A stretch of 64,000 bases of DNA from Aquabacterium sp. GTDB taxonomy: Bacteria > Pseudomonadota > Gammaproteobacteria > Burkholderiales > Burkholderiaceae_C. Below, piece after piece: positions 33,127 to 41,899 of this stretch (its first letter is position 1; each line of letters starts with the position of its first letter). The DNA is taken from NCBI RefSeq assembly GCF_016195855.1, contig NZ_JACPYU010000010.1:62001-126000 (forward strand), read 5' to 3'. Under the pieces are notes generated by a model. That model did no database searches and had not been told where the DNA came from. It saw nothing but the letters and a program-made list of their open reading frames with translations. The position numbers and the translations under genes are program-made.

Positions 33127-34176
33127 TCACGGCTTGGCCGCGACCGACGAACGATCTGCCTGCTGCACGGTGGCAAACGGCACCCGCTCCATCAGGTAAC
33201 ACAGGCAGTCCTGTCGCACCACCTGTTCGTCCAGCGTCAGCATGGCGGGCATGGCCGGGCGCTTGAGGCGCAGGGTGCCGTCGCCCGTGTCGAAGAAGGT
33301 GTGGGCCACGTCCTGCCCGGCTTCGTCGCGCACATCCAGTGGCATGGCCAGAGCGGTGTCGCCAAAGGCCGCGCCAGCATTCAGCTCCACGAAATTGAGG
33401 TGGTCCAGCTGGGCCTTGAGGTTCAGCGGGCGCTGCGGTGTGCCAAAGCCGAAGTCGACATCGGGCGCCACTTTCACCAGGGCCACGGTGTGGTACAGGT
33501 CGATGTCGGGCTCACGCACGCCATGTTCGGGGAAGGCGGCCAGATGCAGGCAGGCCTCGATGAAACGGGCGGCGGCGGCCTCGTTGGCCGGGTGGCCGGG
33601 CTTGCCGCACTCCACCGCCACGGAGGGGCACAGCGGGGCGAAGGCCGCGGTCTGTGAGCCCTGCGGCCCCCGGAACCACACCACCGTGCGGGTCAGCAGC
33701 AAGGCCAGGTGCAGCGTGGCCGCATCCAGTTGGCTGACCACGCTGTAGTGCGGGTTCAGGCCGGTGTTGTTGTGGATGTCGATGCTGGCAAACAGGCCGC
33801 GTTGCAGCATGATGGCTTGCACCTCGCGCGCGATGGCCGCCTCCGGGGTGCCGGCATGCACCACGGTGCCGGGCCAGATGCGGTTGTAGTCGGGCTGCGT
33901 GTCCAGCCGACGCATGCCGGTTTGCGCGGCCGAGACATTGCCGATGAACAGGCTCATGGCCCGAGGCAACTCGCGCCCGGCATGGGCCTTGAGCACCTGC
34001 TGGATGGCCACCAGGCCCACGTCCTCGTTGCCATGCAGCAGCACGGACACGAAGAGCTCGGGTGTGCGCCGGCCAGGCAGGTGGATCAGGGTGGGGCCGT
34101 CGATGAGCTGGTGCAGGTCGCGCGCGGTGGCGTCCAGAAAACCATCGGGCAGGGCGGTGAGGCGGGTGAGCTTCAT
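33127..34176 (-). CDS. M14-family succinylglutamate desuccinylase/aspartoacylase-like amidohydrolase
   Basis: Starting at 34176 gives 349 residues. The zinc site is clear: LLHGNED (His48, Glu51) and SIDIHNNTG (His135). The catalytic Glu189 is in SVAVECGKPG, and PDYNRIWPG matches the substrate-binding segment of AstE/ASPA. The enzyme should cleave an N-acyl amino acid or similar amide. The ast pathway genes are absent. Instead it lies 17 bases downstream of a GCS2-like ligase, so the substrate may be the product of that enzyme. Confidence 0.82.
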   Translation of the reverse strand: MKLTRLTALPDGFLDATARDLHQLIDGPTLIHLPGRRTPELFVSVLLHGNEDVGLVAIQQVLKAHAGRELPRAMSLFIGNVSAAQTGMRRLDTQPDYNRIWPGTVVHAGTPEAAIAREVQAIMLQRGLFASIDIHNNTGLNPHYSVVSQLDAATLHLALLLTRTVVWFRGPQGSQTAAFAPLCPSVAVECGKPGHPANEAAAARFIEACLHLAAFPEHGVREPDIDLYHTVALVKVAPDVDFGFGTPQRPLNLKAQLDHLNFVELNAGAAFGDTALAMPLDVRDEAGQDVAHTFFDTGDGTLRLKRPAMPAMLTLDEQVVRQDCLCYLMERVPFATVQQADRSSVAAKP

Positions 34177-34193
34177 GGATGTCAAAGAGGCTG

Positions 34194-35624
34194 TCAAAGA
34201 GGCCATTCGTGCACAGGCAGGCCGCTGCGCTGGTTGGCCAGGTAGTCGGCAGTGAGTTTGAACAGGTCGCCATGCCGGGCATGGTGCGCCAGTTGCCAGG
34301 CTGCGCCGTTGCGGTGGGTGCGCAGTCGCACGGCCAGCACGTCCAGGTAACGCTCGATGTCTTGCGAGGCCAGGCCTTGTTGCTGCAGGCCTTCGCGGGC
34401 CATGGGCAGCAGGTCGATGAGGATGTCGGCGGCGCAGCGGGTGCGGCCATCCAGCCAGCTCAGCGGGGCATCCAGGCCTTCGCGGGCGGCACGGTAGAAG
34501 TTGTCGCGCGCGGGCGCAAAGGGCAGCAAGGCCTCGGGTGGTGTGGCGCCCAGCGCCAGCATGTGGACCACGCCGTAGTAGAAGGCGGCGTTGGCGATCA
34601 TGTCGATGATGCTGGGGCCGGCCGCCATCACGCGCTGTTCGATGCGCAGATGGGGTTGACGGCTGTCGTTGAAGCCGATCAGCAGGCGATTCCAGCGCCA
34701 GATGGTGCCGTTGTGCAGGCGCAGGTGGGTGAAGGCGCTGTCGGGCGTGTCGCTGCAAAGCGGCAGCAGCACTGGGTAGCGGCGGGCGTTGTCGGCAAAG
34801 TAATCGGTGGGGTCGCTGCCCAGGTAGCCCTCACCAAAGCCAACGCGCCGGCCTTGTGCATGCTGGTCGCTGCCGCAGTCCACGGCCTGCTCGAACAGCG
34901 GCACGCGCGTCTCGTGCCACAGGCTGTGCCCGAACAGGAAGGGCGAGTTGGCCGACAAGGCCAGCAAGGGCCCGCTCAGGATCATCGAGGCGTTCATGTG
35001 CCGGCTGATCTGCGCGGCGGGCACCTGCAGGTGCACCTGGAAGGACGTGGTGGCCGCCTCCAGCATGACGTCGGCATGGCTGGTGTGCAAGTGCGGCTCA
35101 CCTGGCCGGTGTGAGGCGATGTCCAGCGTGATCGGGCGGCCCTGGCGGGCCTTGAACACCTGCTGGTTGAGCGCGACATAACGCTTGGAGGGCGTCATGG
35201 TCGACAGGTTCAGGTCGGTCTCGCGCAGCGTGGGCAGGGTGCCGATGGCCACGGCCGTGGCTTCCTCGTCGTGCGCCGTTTGCAGGCAGCGCGCCCAGGT
35301 CTGGCTCAGGCCCTGCTCCAGCCGGGACAAGGCCAGGCCCGTGAGCGGTTGCGGCTCACCATTGAGCTCGATGTTGAAGCGCGAGAGTTCGGCCACCACC
35401 AGTGGGTCGGCCATGCGGGCCAGAAAGGCCTGGTTGCAGGGGATGGGGCAGAAGTGGCGGTCCAGCAGCCAGGCTTCCAGCTCGAAGCCGGCCACGCGGG
35501 CATCTGCCGCGAAACCGCCTTGTGCAAAGGTGGCTTGTGCCAGCCGGGTTTCGTCGGCCAGCCGCTGGCTGAATCGGGTGTGATCCTGCTCGGTGAAGCG
35601 GGTTGAGGTGATCTCCTGGCCCAT
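34194..35624 (-). CDS. Glutamate-cysteine ligase (GCS2)-like carboxylate-amine ligase
   Basis: The 476-residue protein has the GCS2 core: VAGFELEAWLLD (glutamate and Mg site), FNIELNGEP, and a later ATP/metal region around LRIEQRVMAAGPSI. GCS2/YbdK-type enzymes join a glutamate-like carboxylate to an amine with ATP. True GshA is typically elsewhere in the genome, so this is probably a specialised paralogue. It forms an operon with the M14 amidohydrolase. The pair looks like synthesis and hydrolysis, or synthesis and trimming, of one amide. Confidence 0.8.
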   Translation of the reverse strand: MGQEITSTRFTEQDHTRFSQRLADETRLAQATFAQGGFAADARVAGFELEAWLLDRHFCPIPCNQAFLARMADPLVVAELSRFNIELNGEPQPLTGLALSRLEQGLSQTWARCLQTAHDEEATAVAIGTLPTLRETDLNLSTMTPSKRYVALNQQVFKARQGRPITLDIASHRPGEPHLHTSHADVMLEAATTSFQVHLQVPAAQISRHMNASMILSGPLLALSANSPFLFGHSLWHETRVPLFEQAVDCGSDQHAQGRRVGFGEGYLGSDPTDYFADNARRYPVLLPLCSDTPDSAFTHLRLHNGTIWRWNRLLIGFNDSRQPHLRIEQRVMAAGPSIIDMIANAAFYYGVVHMLALGATPPEALLPFAPARDNFYRAAREGLDAPLSWLDGRTRCAADILIDLLPMAREGLQQQGLASQDIERYLDVLAVRLRTHRNGAAWQLAHHARHGDLFKLTADYLANQRSGLPVHEWPL

Positions 35625-35710
35625 GAGGTGGTGATGGCGGTGAACAAGCTTGCATCATCGCCATTTGCGGGCGCGGGATCACGCGATAACCGTACCGGGC
35701 TTGAGGCGTA

Positions 35711-38671
35711 TCAAGTTGCCTGCCTGGTTGGCGCGCCCGTGACAAGGGCTTGCCGGATGCGGTCGATTTCGCGGAACAGGTCGCCAGCGGCCAGCGGCTT
35801 GGTGAGGTAACCGTCAAAGCCCGCTTCCAGCGCATCGTCGATCTGCGTCTGCATGGCATTGGCCGACACCGCCACGCACGGGGTGGCGTGCAGCAGCGGG
35901 TCGGCGCGCACCATCTGCAGGACCTGCACGCCGTTCAGGCCGGGCATCATCATGTCGATCAGCAGGATGTCGGGGTGCCATTGCCGCGCCTGCGCCAGGC
36001 CACTGAGGCCGTCTTCGTTCACGCTCAGCTGCAAGTCGGGGCGCAATTGCCCGTATGCCAGCAGCAATGCTCGGTTGGCGGCCTCGTCGTCGATGTAGAG
36101 CACCTTTGTGCTGGGGCCGGCTGTTGGCGACGCGTGTGCGGCTTCGGGCCAGGCCGGGGGCGAAAGAGAGGCAGATGGGGTGGCATCGTCGGGCGTCTGA
36201 CACAGCGGCAACTCGATGCGGAAGGCGCTGCCCAGCCCTTCCTGGCTTTGCACACTCAGATGGCCGCCCATCAGCTCGATCAGGCTGCGCGTGATGACCA
36301 GGCCGATGCCGGTGCCCTCGATGGCGGACTGCTCTCGCCCCAGGCGGTTGAAGGGCTGAAACAGTTGGGCGATCTGCTGCGGGTTCATGCCCAGTCCGGT
36401 GTCCTGCACGATCAGGCCCAGCACAGGGCCCGCCACTTCCGCACGCACGCTGACCTGGCCGCCCGGGCGGTTGTACTTGATGGCGTTGGACATCAGGTTG
36501 AGCAGCACCTGTTTGAGCCGCGTGCGGTCCCCGCGTATGCAAGGCAGGGGCACCTCGGGCAGATCGAGGCTCAGCGCCACGCTGGCTGCGGCCGCCTGGA
36601 CCCGCATCTCGCGCACGCCCTCGCGGGCGACCTCGCAGGCGTCCACATCGCTGTGCTCGATCTTCAGGCTGCCCGACTCCAGCCGCGACACGTCCAGCAG
36701 GTCGTCGATGAGCGCCAGCAGATGGCCGCCGGCTTGCATGATGTGCTGCAGCCACTCGCGTTGCCGTCCCGCCAAGGGCTGTTGCCGGTCGAGTTGCAGG
36801 ATCTGTGAAAAGCCCAGGATGGCGTTGAGCGGGGTGCGCAGCTCGTGGCTCATGCGCGCCACGAACTCGCTCTTGGCCAGGTTGGCCCGCTCGGCCAGGT
36901 CCTTGGCGACCAGTGCGGCTTCCGCGCGCCGGCGGTCGGTGATGTCGCGCACCACGACGCTGGACAAAGTTTCACCCAAGGCGTCCGAGTAGGTCACGGT
37001 GGAGATCTCCGCGTCGAACAGGCTGCCGTCACCACGGCGCATGGTGATCTCGCCTTGCGCGTGACCGGCTTGCCGGCGTTGCTGCATCAGCGCCGCCACC
37101 CTGGGGTCGTGTTCATCAGTCAGATCCCGGCGATGGCGCTGGCACAACTCGGCTTCCGTGAGGCCGAAGATGGCGCAGGCCGCCTGGTTGGCACTCAGGA
37201 TGTCGCCCTCGATCGAGGTGATCATCACGCCGTTCATGCTGTTTTCGTACAGCATGCGGTAGCGGCTTTCGCTGCGGGCCAGGGTCTGGGCCATGCGTTT
37301 GCGCGCGGTGATGTCGGCAAAGGTCACCACCACCTGGCGCAAGGTCTGGTCCGCCGTGAACTCCGGGTAGGCATTGCACAGCACCCACTCCGGCTCCTGC
37401 GCACCAGGGCGTTGCACCCCCACCACCAGATCGCCCACGGCCTGCCCGGATCGGATCACCTGGGCCACCGGGTACTCGTCGATGGTCATGTGGGTGCCAT
37501 CTTCGTGCAGGAAGCACCAGGCCGGGTCGATCACGGCGCGGCCTTGCATCTGCTCGGCGCTCAGGCCCAGCAGCCGGCACGCCTGTGGGTTGCTGCGCAG
37601 CACCTTGCCATCGGCGCTGTGCACCACCACCCCGGCCATCAGGTGGTCGATGAGGAAGCGCTGCTCTGCTTCGCTGGCCTGGAGCGCTTGCGCGGCGAGT
37701 TGCGCTTCCGCGTTCCAGCTTCGCTGGCGCGCGAGCGTGAAGCGGTAGCCCATGAAGCCGCCCAGAAACAGCAGGCCGATCAACACAAAGGGCACGCGCG
37801 CCTGTTGCCACCACAGGCGCTGGATGTCGGCCACGGGCATGGCCACGAACACCGTGATCGGGAAATGCGCCATGCGGCGGAACACATTGCTGAACGCGCT
37901 GCCCGCCAGCTGGTTGGGCCCTTCGACCTTGCCTTCCAGCGGGAACTGGTTCTGCGCAAGGTAGCGCGTCAGCGCGCCATCCCGCGGTTCTCCATAGACG
38001 GTTTCCAGGGGGGCGCTGGCAGGGATGGGATAGCGGGTGAGCAGGTAGCGGTCATCACGGATCAGCCCGATGGTGGCGTTCGGGGTGACGGGGGCGCCAC
38101 GCCAGAAGGTCTGCATGAAGTCCACGGGCATGGAAGACACGATGAAGCCCAGGACTTGCCCCTGCGTGTCCTTGAGCACATAGCGCACAGGGAAAATCCA
38201 TTGCCCGGTCACGGCACCACGCAAAGGGCGGCCCAGATCCATGCGGGTGTCGGCATCGAGCGTGCTCAGGAAATACTGGAACGCCGCTTCGTGAGCCAGG
38301 GAGGGCAGGGGGCCTGCCCGGGCCGGTGAGGAGGCTTGCAACTGGCCATCGGGGGCCACCAGGTGAACCGCCAGCGTTTCGGGGTGCAGGGCATGAAAGC
38401 GTTGCACCAGCTGCTGGGCGTGCTCGGGGTGTGTGAGCCGGTTGGCCGAGACCAGGTCCTGGGCCAGCCCCCTGAGGCCGGCTTCCACCTGCGTGAAGTA
38501 GCGGTCCAGCGCCGTTTCCGAGATATGCAGGGCGGCCTGCATCTGGCGCACCTGCTCCTGCTGGGTTGCCTGCCAGGCGTGCCAGCCAAACAGGCCGGCA
38601 AAACCAAGCAGCAGCAGGCCGAGCAGCACGGCCAGACGGGTCAACAGGCGGGTGGAGCTGGGTTCGTTCAT
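35711..38671 (-). CDS. Hybrid sensor histidine kinase (PDC-PAS-PAS-HisKA-HATPase-REC)
   Basis: Starting at 38671 gives 986 residues. It has TM1 (LAVLLGLLLLGFAGLFGWHAW), a periplasmic PDC/dCache-type sensor, TM2 (VPFVLIGLLFLGGFMGYRF), two PAS domains, HisKA with phospho-His in MSHELRTPLNAILG, HATPase (NLMSNAIKYN, DTGLGM, GTGIGL) and a C-terminal receiver (YIDDEAANRA, phospho-Asp in ILLIDMMMPG, YLTKPL). Hybrid kinases normally need an Hpt carrier. The REC-Hpt protein at 957-1781 is a candidate in the window but is distant. Confidence 0.92.
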   Translation of the reverse strand: MNEPSSTRLLTRLAVLLGLLLLGFAGLFGWHAWQATQQEQVRQMQAALHISETALDRYFTQVEAGLRGLAQDLVSANRLTHPEHAQQLVQRFHALHPETLAVHLVAPDGQLQASSPARAGPLPSLAHEAAFQYFLSTLDADTRMDLGRPLRGAVTGQWIFPVRYVLKDTQGQVLGFIVSSMPVDFMQTFWRGAPVTPNATIGLIRDDRYLLTRYPIPASAPLETVYGEPRDGALTRYLAQNQFPLEGKVEGPNQLAGSAFSNVFRRMAHFPITVFVAMPVADIQRLWWQQARVPFVLIGLLFLGGFMGYRFTLARQRSWNAEAQLAAQALQASEAEQRFLIDHLMAGVVVHSADGKVLRSNPQACRLLGLSAEQMQGRAVIDPAWCFLHEDGTHMTIDEYPVAQVIRSGQAVGDLVVGVQRPGAQEPEWVLCNAYPEFTADQTLRQVVVTFADITARKRMAQTLARSESRYRMLYENSMNGVMITSIEGDILSANQAACAIFGLTEAELCQRHRRDLTDEHDPRVAALMQQRRQAGHAQGEITMRRGDGSLFDAEISTVTYSDALGETLSSVVVRDITDRRRAEAALVAKDLAERANLAKSEFVARMSHELRTPLNAILGFSQILQLDRQQPLAGRQREWLQHIMQAGGHLLALIDDLLDVSRLESGSLKIEHSDVDACEVAREGVREMRVQAAAASVALSLDLPEVPLPCIRGDRTRLKQVLLNLMSNAIKYNRPGGQVSVRAEVAGPVLGLIVQDTGLGMNPQQIAQLFQPFNRLGREQSAIEGTGIGLVITRSLIELMGGHLSVQSQEGLGSAFRIELPLCQTPDDATPSASLSPPAWPEAAHASPTAGPSTKVLYIDDEAANRALLLAYGQLRPDLQLSVNEDGLSGLAQARQWHPDILLIDMMMPGLNGVQVLQMVRADPLLHATPCVAVSANAMQTQIDDALEAGFDGYLTKPLAAGDLFREIDRIRQALVTGAPTRQAT

Positions 38672-38786
38672 GGATGCTACAGACGACCCCGATGAGTTGA
38701 TCTGGACCGGCGAGACTCGCCACATTGCCCGATTGTCGATATATCTGTGCTGGTGACAAGAGGGGGGGCGGCAGGCACAAAGACAA

Positions 38787-38818
38787 ATGCCGACACCGTC
38801 GTGAAACGGTACCGGCAT
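38787..38818 (-). terminator. Probable terminator of the OmpW-like gene
   Basis: An imperfect hairpin with 13-base arms starting ATGCCGGTACCGT on the minus strand is followed by a T-rich stretch (TTGTCTTTG). It lies 75 bases downstream of the OmpW-like stop codon. Confidence 0.5.
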
Positions 38819-38892
38819 TCGGGGCTCAAGCCCAGGACTTGCGTTTGCCCTGCCGAGGCGACCTGCGACAGCGACCAAGCCTTGAAAAACAG

Positions 38893-39588
38893 TCAGTAGC
38901 GGTAGTTCAGGCCGATGTTGGCACTCGGCAGGAAGGTGATGTGGCCCACGGCGTCATGGATCTCGGCCGTCTTGGCGTCCACATCAGTCTGGGTGACGGT
39001 GTAGCCGCTGTAGGTCTTGCCCACGATGTTGGTGTCGGTATCGAGCTTGGCCCGCCCGATCGACACGCCCACATCGGCGATGAAACCCATGCCGGCGGCG
39101 CGGGGTTGGTGGCCCCAGCCCAGACCGATGTAAGGCATGGTTGCAGGGAACTTCATTTGCAGGTTGAAATAGTCGGCCGACGAGGGCGTGATGGTCTGGC
39201 CGTTGACGGTGATGGACGAGTTGCCATCAAAGCGGGAGTTCAGATCCAGCTGGGCCTTGTTGAAGGTCAGCCCGCCGGTCAGCCGAAAGCGCCCACCAAA
39301 GGGAAAGTAGTCGGCGAACAGGCCGAAGCGGTTGTATTGCGCCTTGGTGTCGAAACCCACGCCCGACACCGAATGCGTGCGCCGCACGGTGCCCATGGTG
39401 CCCGCATCGGCGCGCAGCCCCAGCTTCTCGTTGACCGTGATGGCGTAACCGGCCACCACCCCAGGCAGGCCCACGCTCACGTAGGACTCGCCGGCGTAGG
39501 CCGAGATGGCGGCCATGCTGAACATCAGGCCGCTGAGGGCGGCAGCGCTCAGGACAGCGCGCGGGGCGGTCAGGCGTGGGTTCAGCAT
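38893..39588 (-). CDS. Outer-membrane beta-barrel protein (OmpW-like)
   Basis: The start at 39588 follows GAGGAGAG and gives 231 residues. It has a signal peptide (SGLMFSMAAISAYAGES) and beta strands throughout (YVSVGLPGVVAGYAITVNE, NRFGLFADYFPFGGRFRLTGGLTF, MPYIGLGWGH), ending NIGLNYRY with a C-terminal aromatic. It is a small outer-membrane barrel, possibly OmpW-type. It is transcribed alone, with a probable hairpin terminator. Confidence 0.8.
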   Translation of the reverse strand: MLNPRLTAPRAVLSAAALSGLMFSMAAISAYAGESYVSVGLPGVVAGYAITVNEKLGLRADAGTMGTVRRTHSVSGVGFDTKAQYNRFGLFADYFPFGGRFRLTGGLTFNKAQLDLNSRFDGNSSITVNGQTITPSSADYFNLQMKFPATMPYIGLGWGHQPRAAGMGFIADVGVSIGRAKLDTDTNIVGKTYSGYTVTQTDVDAKTAEIHDAVGHITFLPSANIGLNYRY

Positions 39589-39775
39589 GGGGCTCTCCTC
39601 GAAAGGGCTTGTTGAGTGCCGTTGCACCATGCAATATGGCGCATCACGGGAAGCCGAACTTTAGTCAGGCCCGCGGTGGGGCAGTCGTGGCTCAAGGCGG
39701 TGTTTGTTTGCGCTTATCAGGCTTTAGGTCAGGGCACTTGCTGCCGAAATTGGCTGATCCTCCTTCTTCATTGAC

Positions 39776-41887
39776 ATGGCCCTTCACACCCCGACGATGC
39801 TCCTGATGATCATGGTGGTCAGCGCCGTCACGGGTGCGGCCATCGCCGTGATCGCATACCGGCGCCACCCGGATCTGCTGCTGTGGTCGACGGCGCTGGC
39901 GCTGCATGGCCTGGGTTATGCGCTTTACTGCCTGCGCGGGCTGATCCCCGACTTTCTGTCCATCGTGGTGGCCAATATGGCCATTGCGGCCGCGTTTGCC
40001 CTGTTTGGCGAGGGCTTGTACCGGTTCCAGGCACGCCAGCCTGTTCGATGGCTGCTGTGGTTGCCCGTGCCCTTGAGCCTGCTGGGCTTCAGTCTGCTTC
40101 TTCACGATCAGCGTGCGCGCTTCATGCTGGCTGGTTTGCTGGTCAGTGCCCAGTCGCTGGTCTTGCTGGTGACCTTGTGGCAGCGGCGACGTGTCACGCC
40201 CGGGCGTGGCCAGTACATCCTGGCCACCGGCTTGACCCTGGTCCTGAGTGTGATGTTGCTGCGCGTGCTCGGCATGTTCCTGGGCGAGGTTCACATCGCC
40301 GCGGTGGGGGACTCCCACCCCGTGCAGAGCGCCACCTTCGTGATCTCCTTGGTGGGGCTGCTCTTGCTGGCCATTGGCCTGGTGATGATGAACCAGGAGC
40401 ACGCCGAGCAGGCGCTGCAAAACGAGCGCGGGGCCGAGCAGTTCCGCAGCCAGATCCTGGAGTTGCTGACCAGTGGCCTGCCCTTGCGGCAGGTGCTGGT
40501 GGCCATGGTGCAAGGCATCGAGCGCCTGCACCCGGGCATGCTGTGCAGCGTGGTGCTGCTGGACCGACAAGGCCGCCATCTGGCAGAAAGCGTGTCGCCC
40601 AGCCTGCCCGATTTTTACAGCGCGGCCATCAACGGCCTGGAGATTGGCGAAGGCGTGGGCTCGTGCGGCACCGCCGCCTTCAAGGGGCAAAGGGTGGTGG
40701 TCGAGGACATCGCGCATCATCCCTACTGGGCCGACTACAAAGCCCTGGCGGCGCGGGCTCGCCTGGGGGCGTGCTGGTCGCAACCTATCCTGTCATCGGG
40801 GGGCAAGGTGCTGGGCACTTTCGGCATCTACCACCGCGAGCCCCATGCCCCCTCACCAGCCGATATCCAGCTCATCGAGCAATCGGCTGCTCTGGCCAGC
40901 ATCGCCATCGAGCGCAGCCGGGAAGCGCAGGAGCTCAAACAGAGCGAGGCGCGCTACCGCTGCCTGATCAACTCGGCCAACGAAGGCATCTGCGTGGTGC
41001 AGGGCGACCTCATCCGCTTTGCCAATCCCAAGCTGTGCGAGCTGGCCGGCTACCCCGAGAACGTGATCCTGGGGCGTTCCTTCCTGGACTTTGTCCACGA
41101 GGACGACAGCGACCTGGTGGTGCGCAACCGGCGCAAACGCCTGGCCGGTATTGATGGCGATTTCAAATACCCGGTGCGGGTGCTCACGCGTGAGCATGGC
41201 GTGCGCTGGTTCGAGTTGAGTGGCACCAGCTTCGAGTGGGAAGGGCAGCCCGCCACCTTGAACTTCCTCACCGACATCACCGACCGTGTGCAGATGGAAG
41301 AGCGCGTGCGGCAGTTCGCCTACCACGATGCCCTCACCGGCCTGCCCAACCGCCGCCTGCTGATGGACCGGCTGGGGCTGGCAATGGCGCGCCACAAACG
41401 CACGGGCCAGCATGGCGCCTTGATGTTCCTGGACCTGGACAACTTCAAGCCGCTCAATGACCGCCATGGGCACGATGCGGGCGACCTGCTGCTGGTGGAA
41501 GTGGCCCATCGCCTCAAAGGCCTGGTGCGCGAGTCCGACACCGTGGCCCGCTTTGGTGGGGATGAGTTCGTCGTGATCCTGGGTGACCTGGATGCCGGTG
41601 AAGACGCGGCCCGCGCCCATGCCATGAGCGTGGCCGACAAGATCCTGAGCACGCTGTCAGAGCCCTATCACCTGCGCCTGCCCAGGCCGGATGGGGATCA
41701 CGCGGTGATCGAGCACCACTGCAGCGCCAGTATTGGCGTGGCGCTGTTCCTGGGCGAGCCGGGCACCGAAGACGATTGCATCAAGCAAGCCGATGGCGCC
41801 ATGTACCAGGCCAAACAGGCCGGGCGCCACACGGTCAGACTCAGCGAGCCGCCACGCAAGGCGGCGCCCGTTCAGCTTCAGGCCTGA
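39776..41887 (+). CDS. Membrane diguanylate cyclase (7TM-GAF-PAS-GGDEF)
   Basis: The 703-residue protein has an N-terminal membrane region of about seven helices (residues ~5-210), a GAF domain (SVVLLDRQGRHLAESVSP, GSCGTAAFKGQRVVVEDI), a PAS domain ending in LTDITDRVQMEE and a C-terminal GGDEF domain with intact FGGDEFVVIL. Catalytic c-di-GMP synthesis is expected. No EAL domain is present. GAF and PAS point to ligand- or redox-dependent control. Confidence 0.92.
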   Translation: MALHTPTMLLMIMVVSAVTGAAIAVIAYRRHPDLLLWSTALALHGLGYALYCLRGLIPDFLSIVVANMAIAAAFALFGEGLYRFQARQPVRWLLWLPVPLSLLGFSLLLHDQRARFMLAGLLVSAQSLVLLVTLWQRRRVTPGRGQYILATGLTLVLSVMLLRVLGMFLGEVHIAAVGDSHPVQSATFVISLVGLLLLAIGLVMMNQEHAEQALQNERGAEQFRSQILELLTSGLPLRQVLVAMVQGIERLHPGMLCSVVLLDRQGRHLAESVSPSLPDFYSAAINGLEIGEGVGSCGTAAFKGQRVVVEDIAHHPYWADYKALAARARLGACWSQPILSSGGKVLGTFGIYHREPHAPSPADIQLIEQSAALASIAIERSREAQELKQSEARYRCLINSANEGICVVQGDLIRFANPKLCELAGYPENVILGRSFLDFVHEDDSDLVVRNRRKRLAGIDGDFKYPVRVLTREHGVRWFELSGTSFEWEGQPATLNFLTDITDRVQMEERVRQFAYHDALTGLPNRRLLMDRLGLAMARHKRTGQHGALMFLDLDNFKPLNDRHGHDAGDLLLVEVAHRLKGLVRESDTVARFGGDEFVVILGDLDAGEDAARAHAMSVADKILSTLSEPYHLRLPRPDGDHAVIEHHCSASIGVALFLGEPGTEDDCIKQADGAMYQAKQAGRHTVRLSEPPRKAAPVQLQA

Positions 41888-41899
41888 TCGCCTGCCTCA

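Noticed and set aside
35652-35681. A fourth ECF promoter before the GCS2 gene (TGATCC on the minus strand at 35681-35676)
   Set aside because: At the expected 18-bp spacing there is TGATGC and no GCGTA, so it fails the pattern shared by the other three sites.
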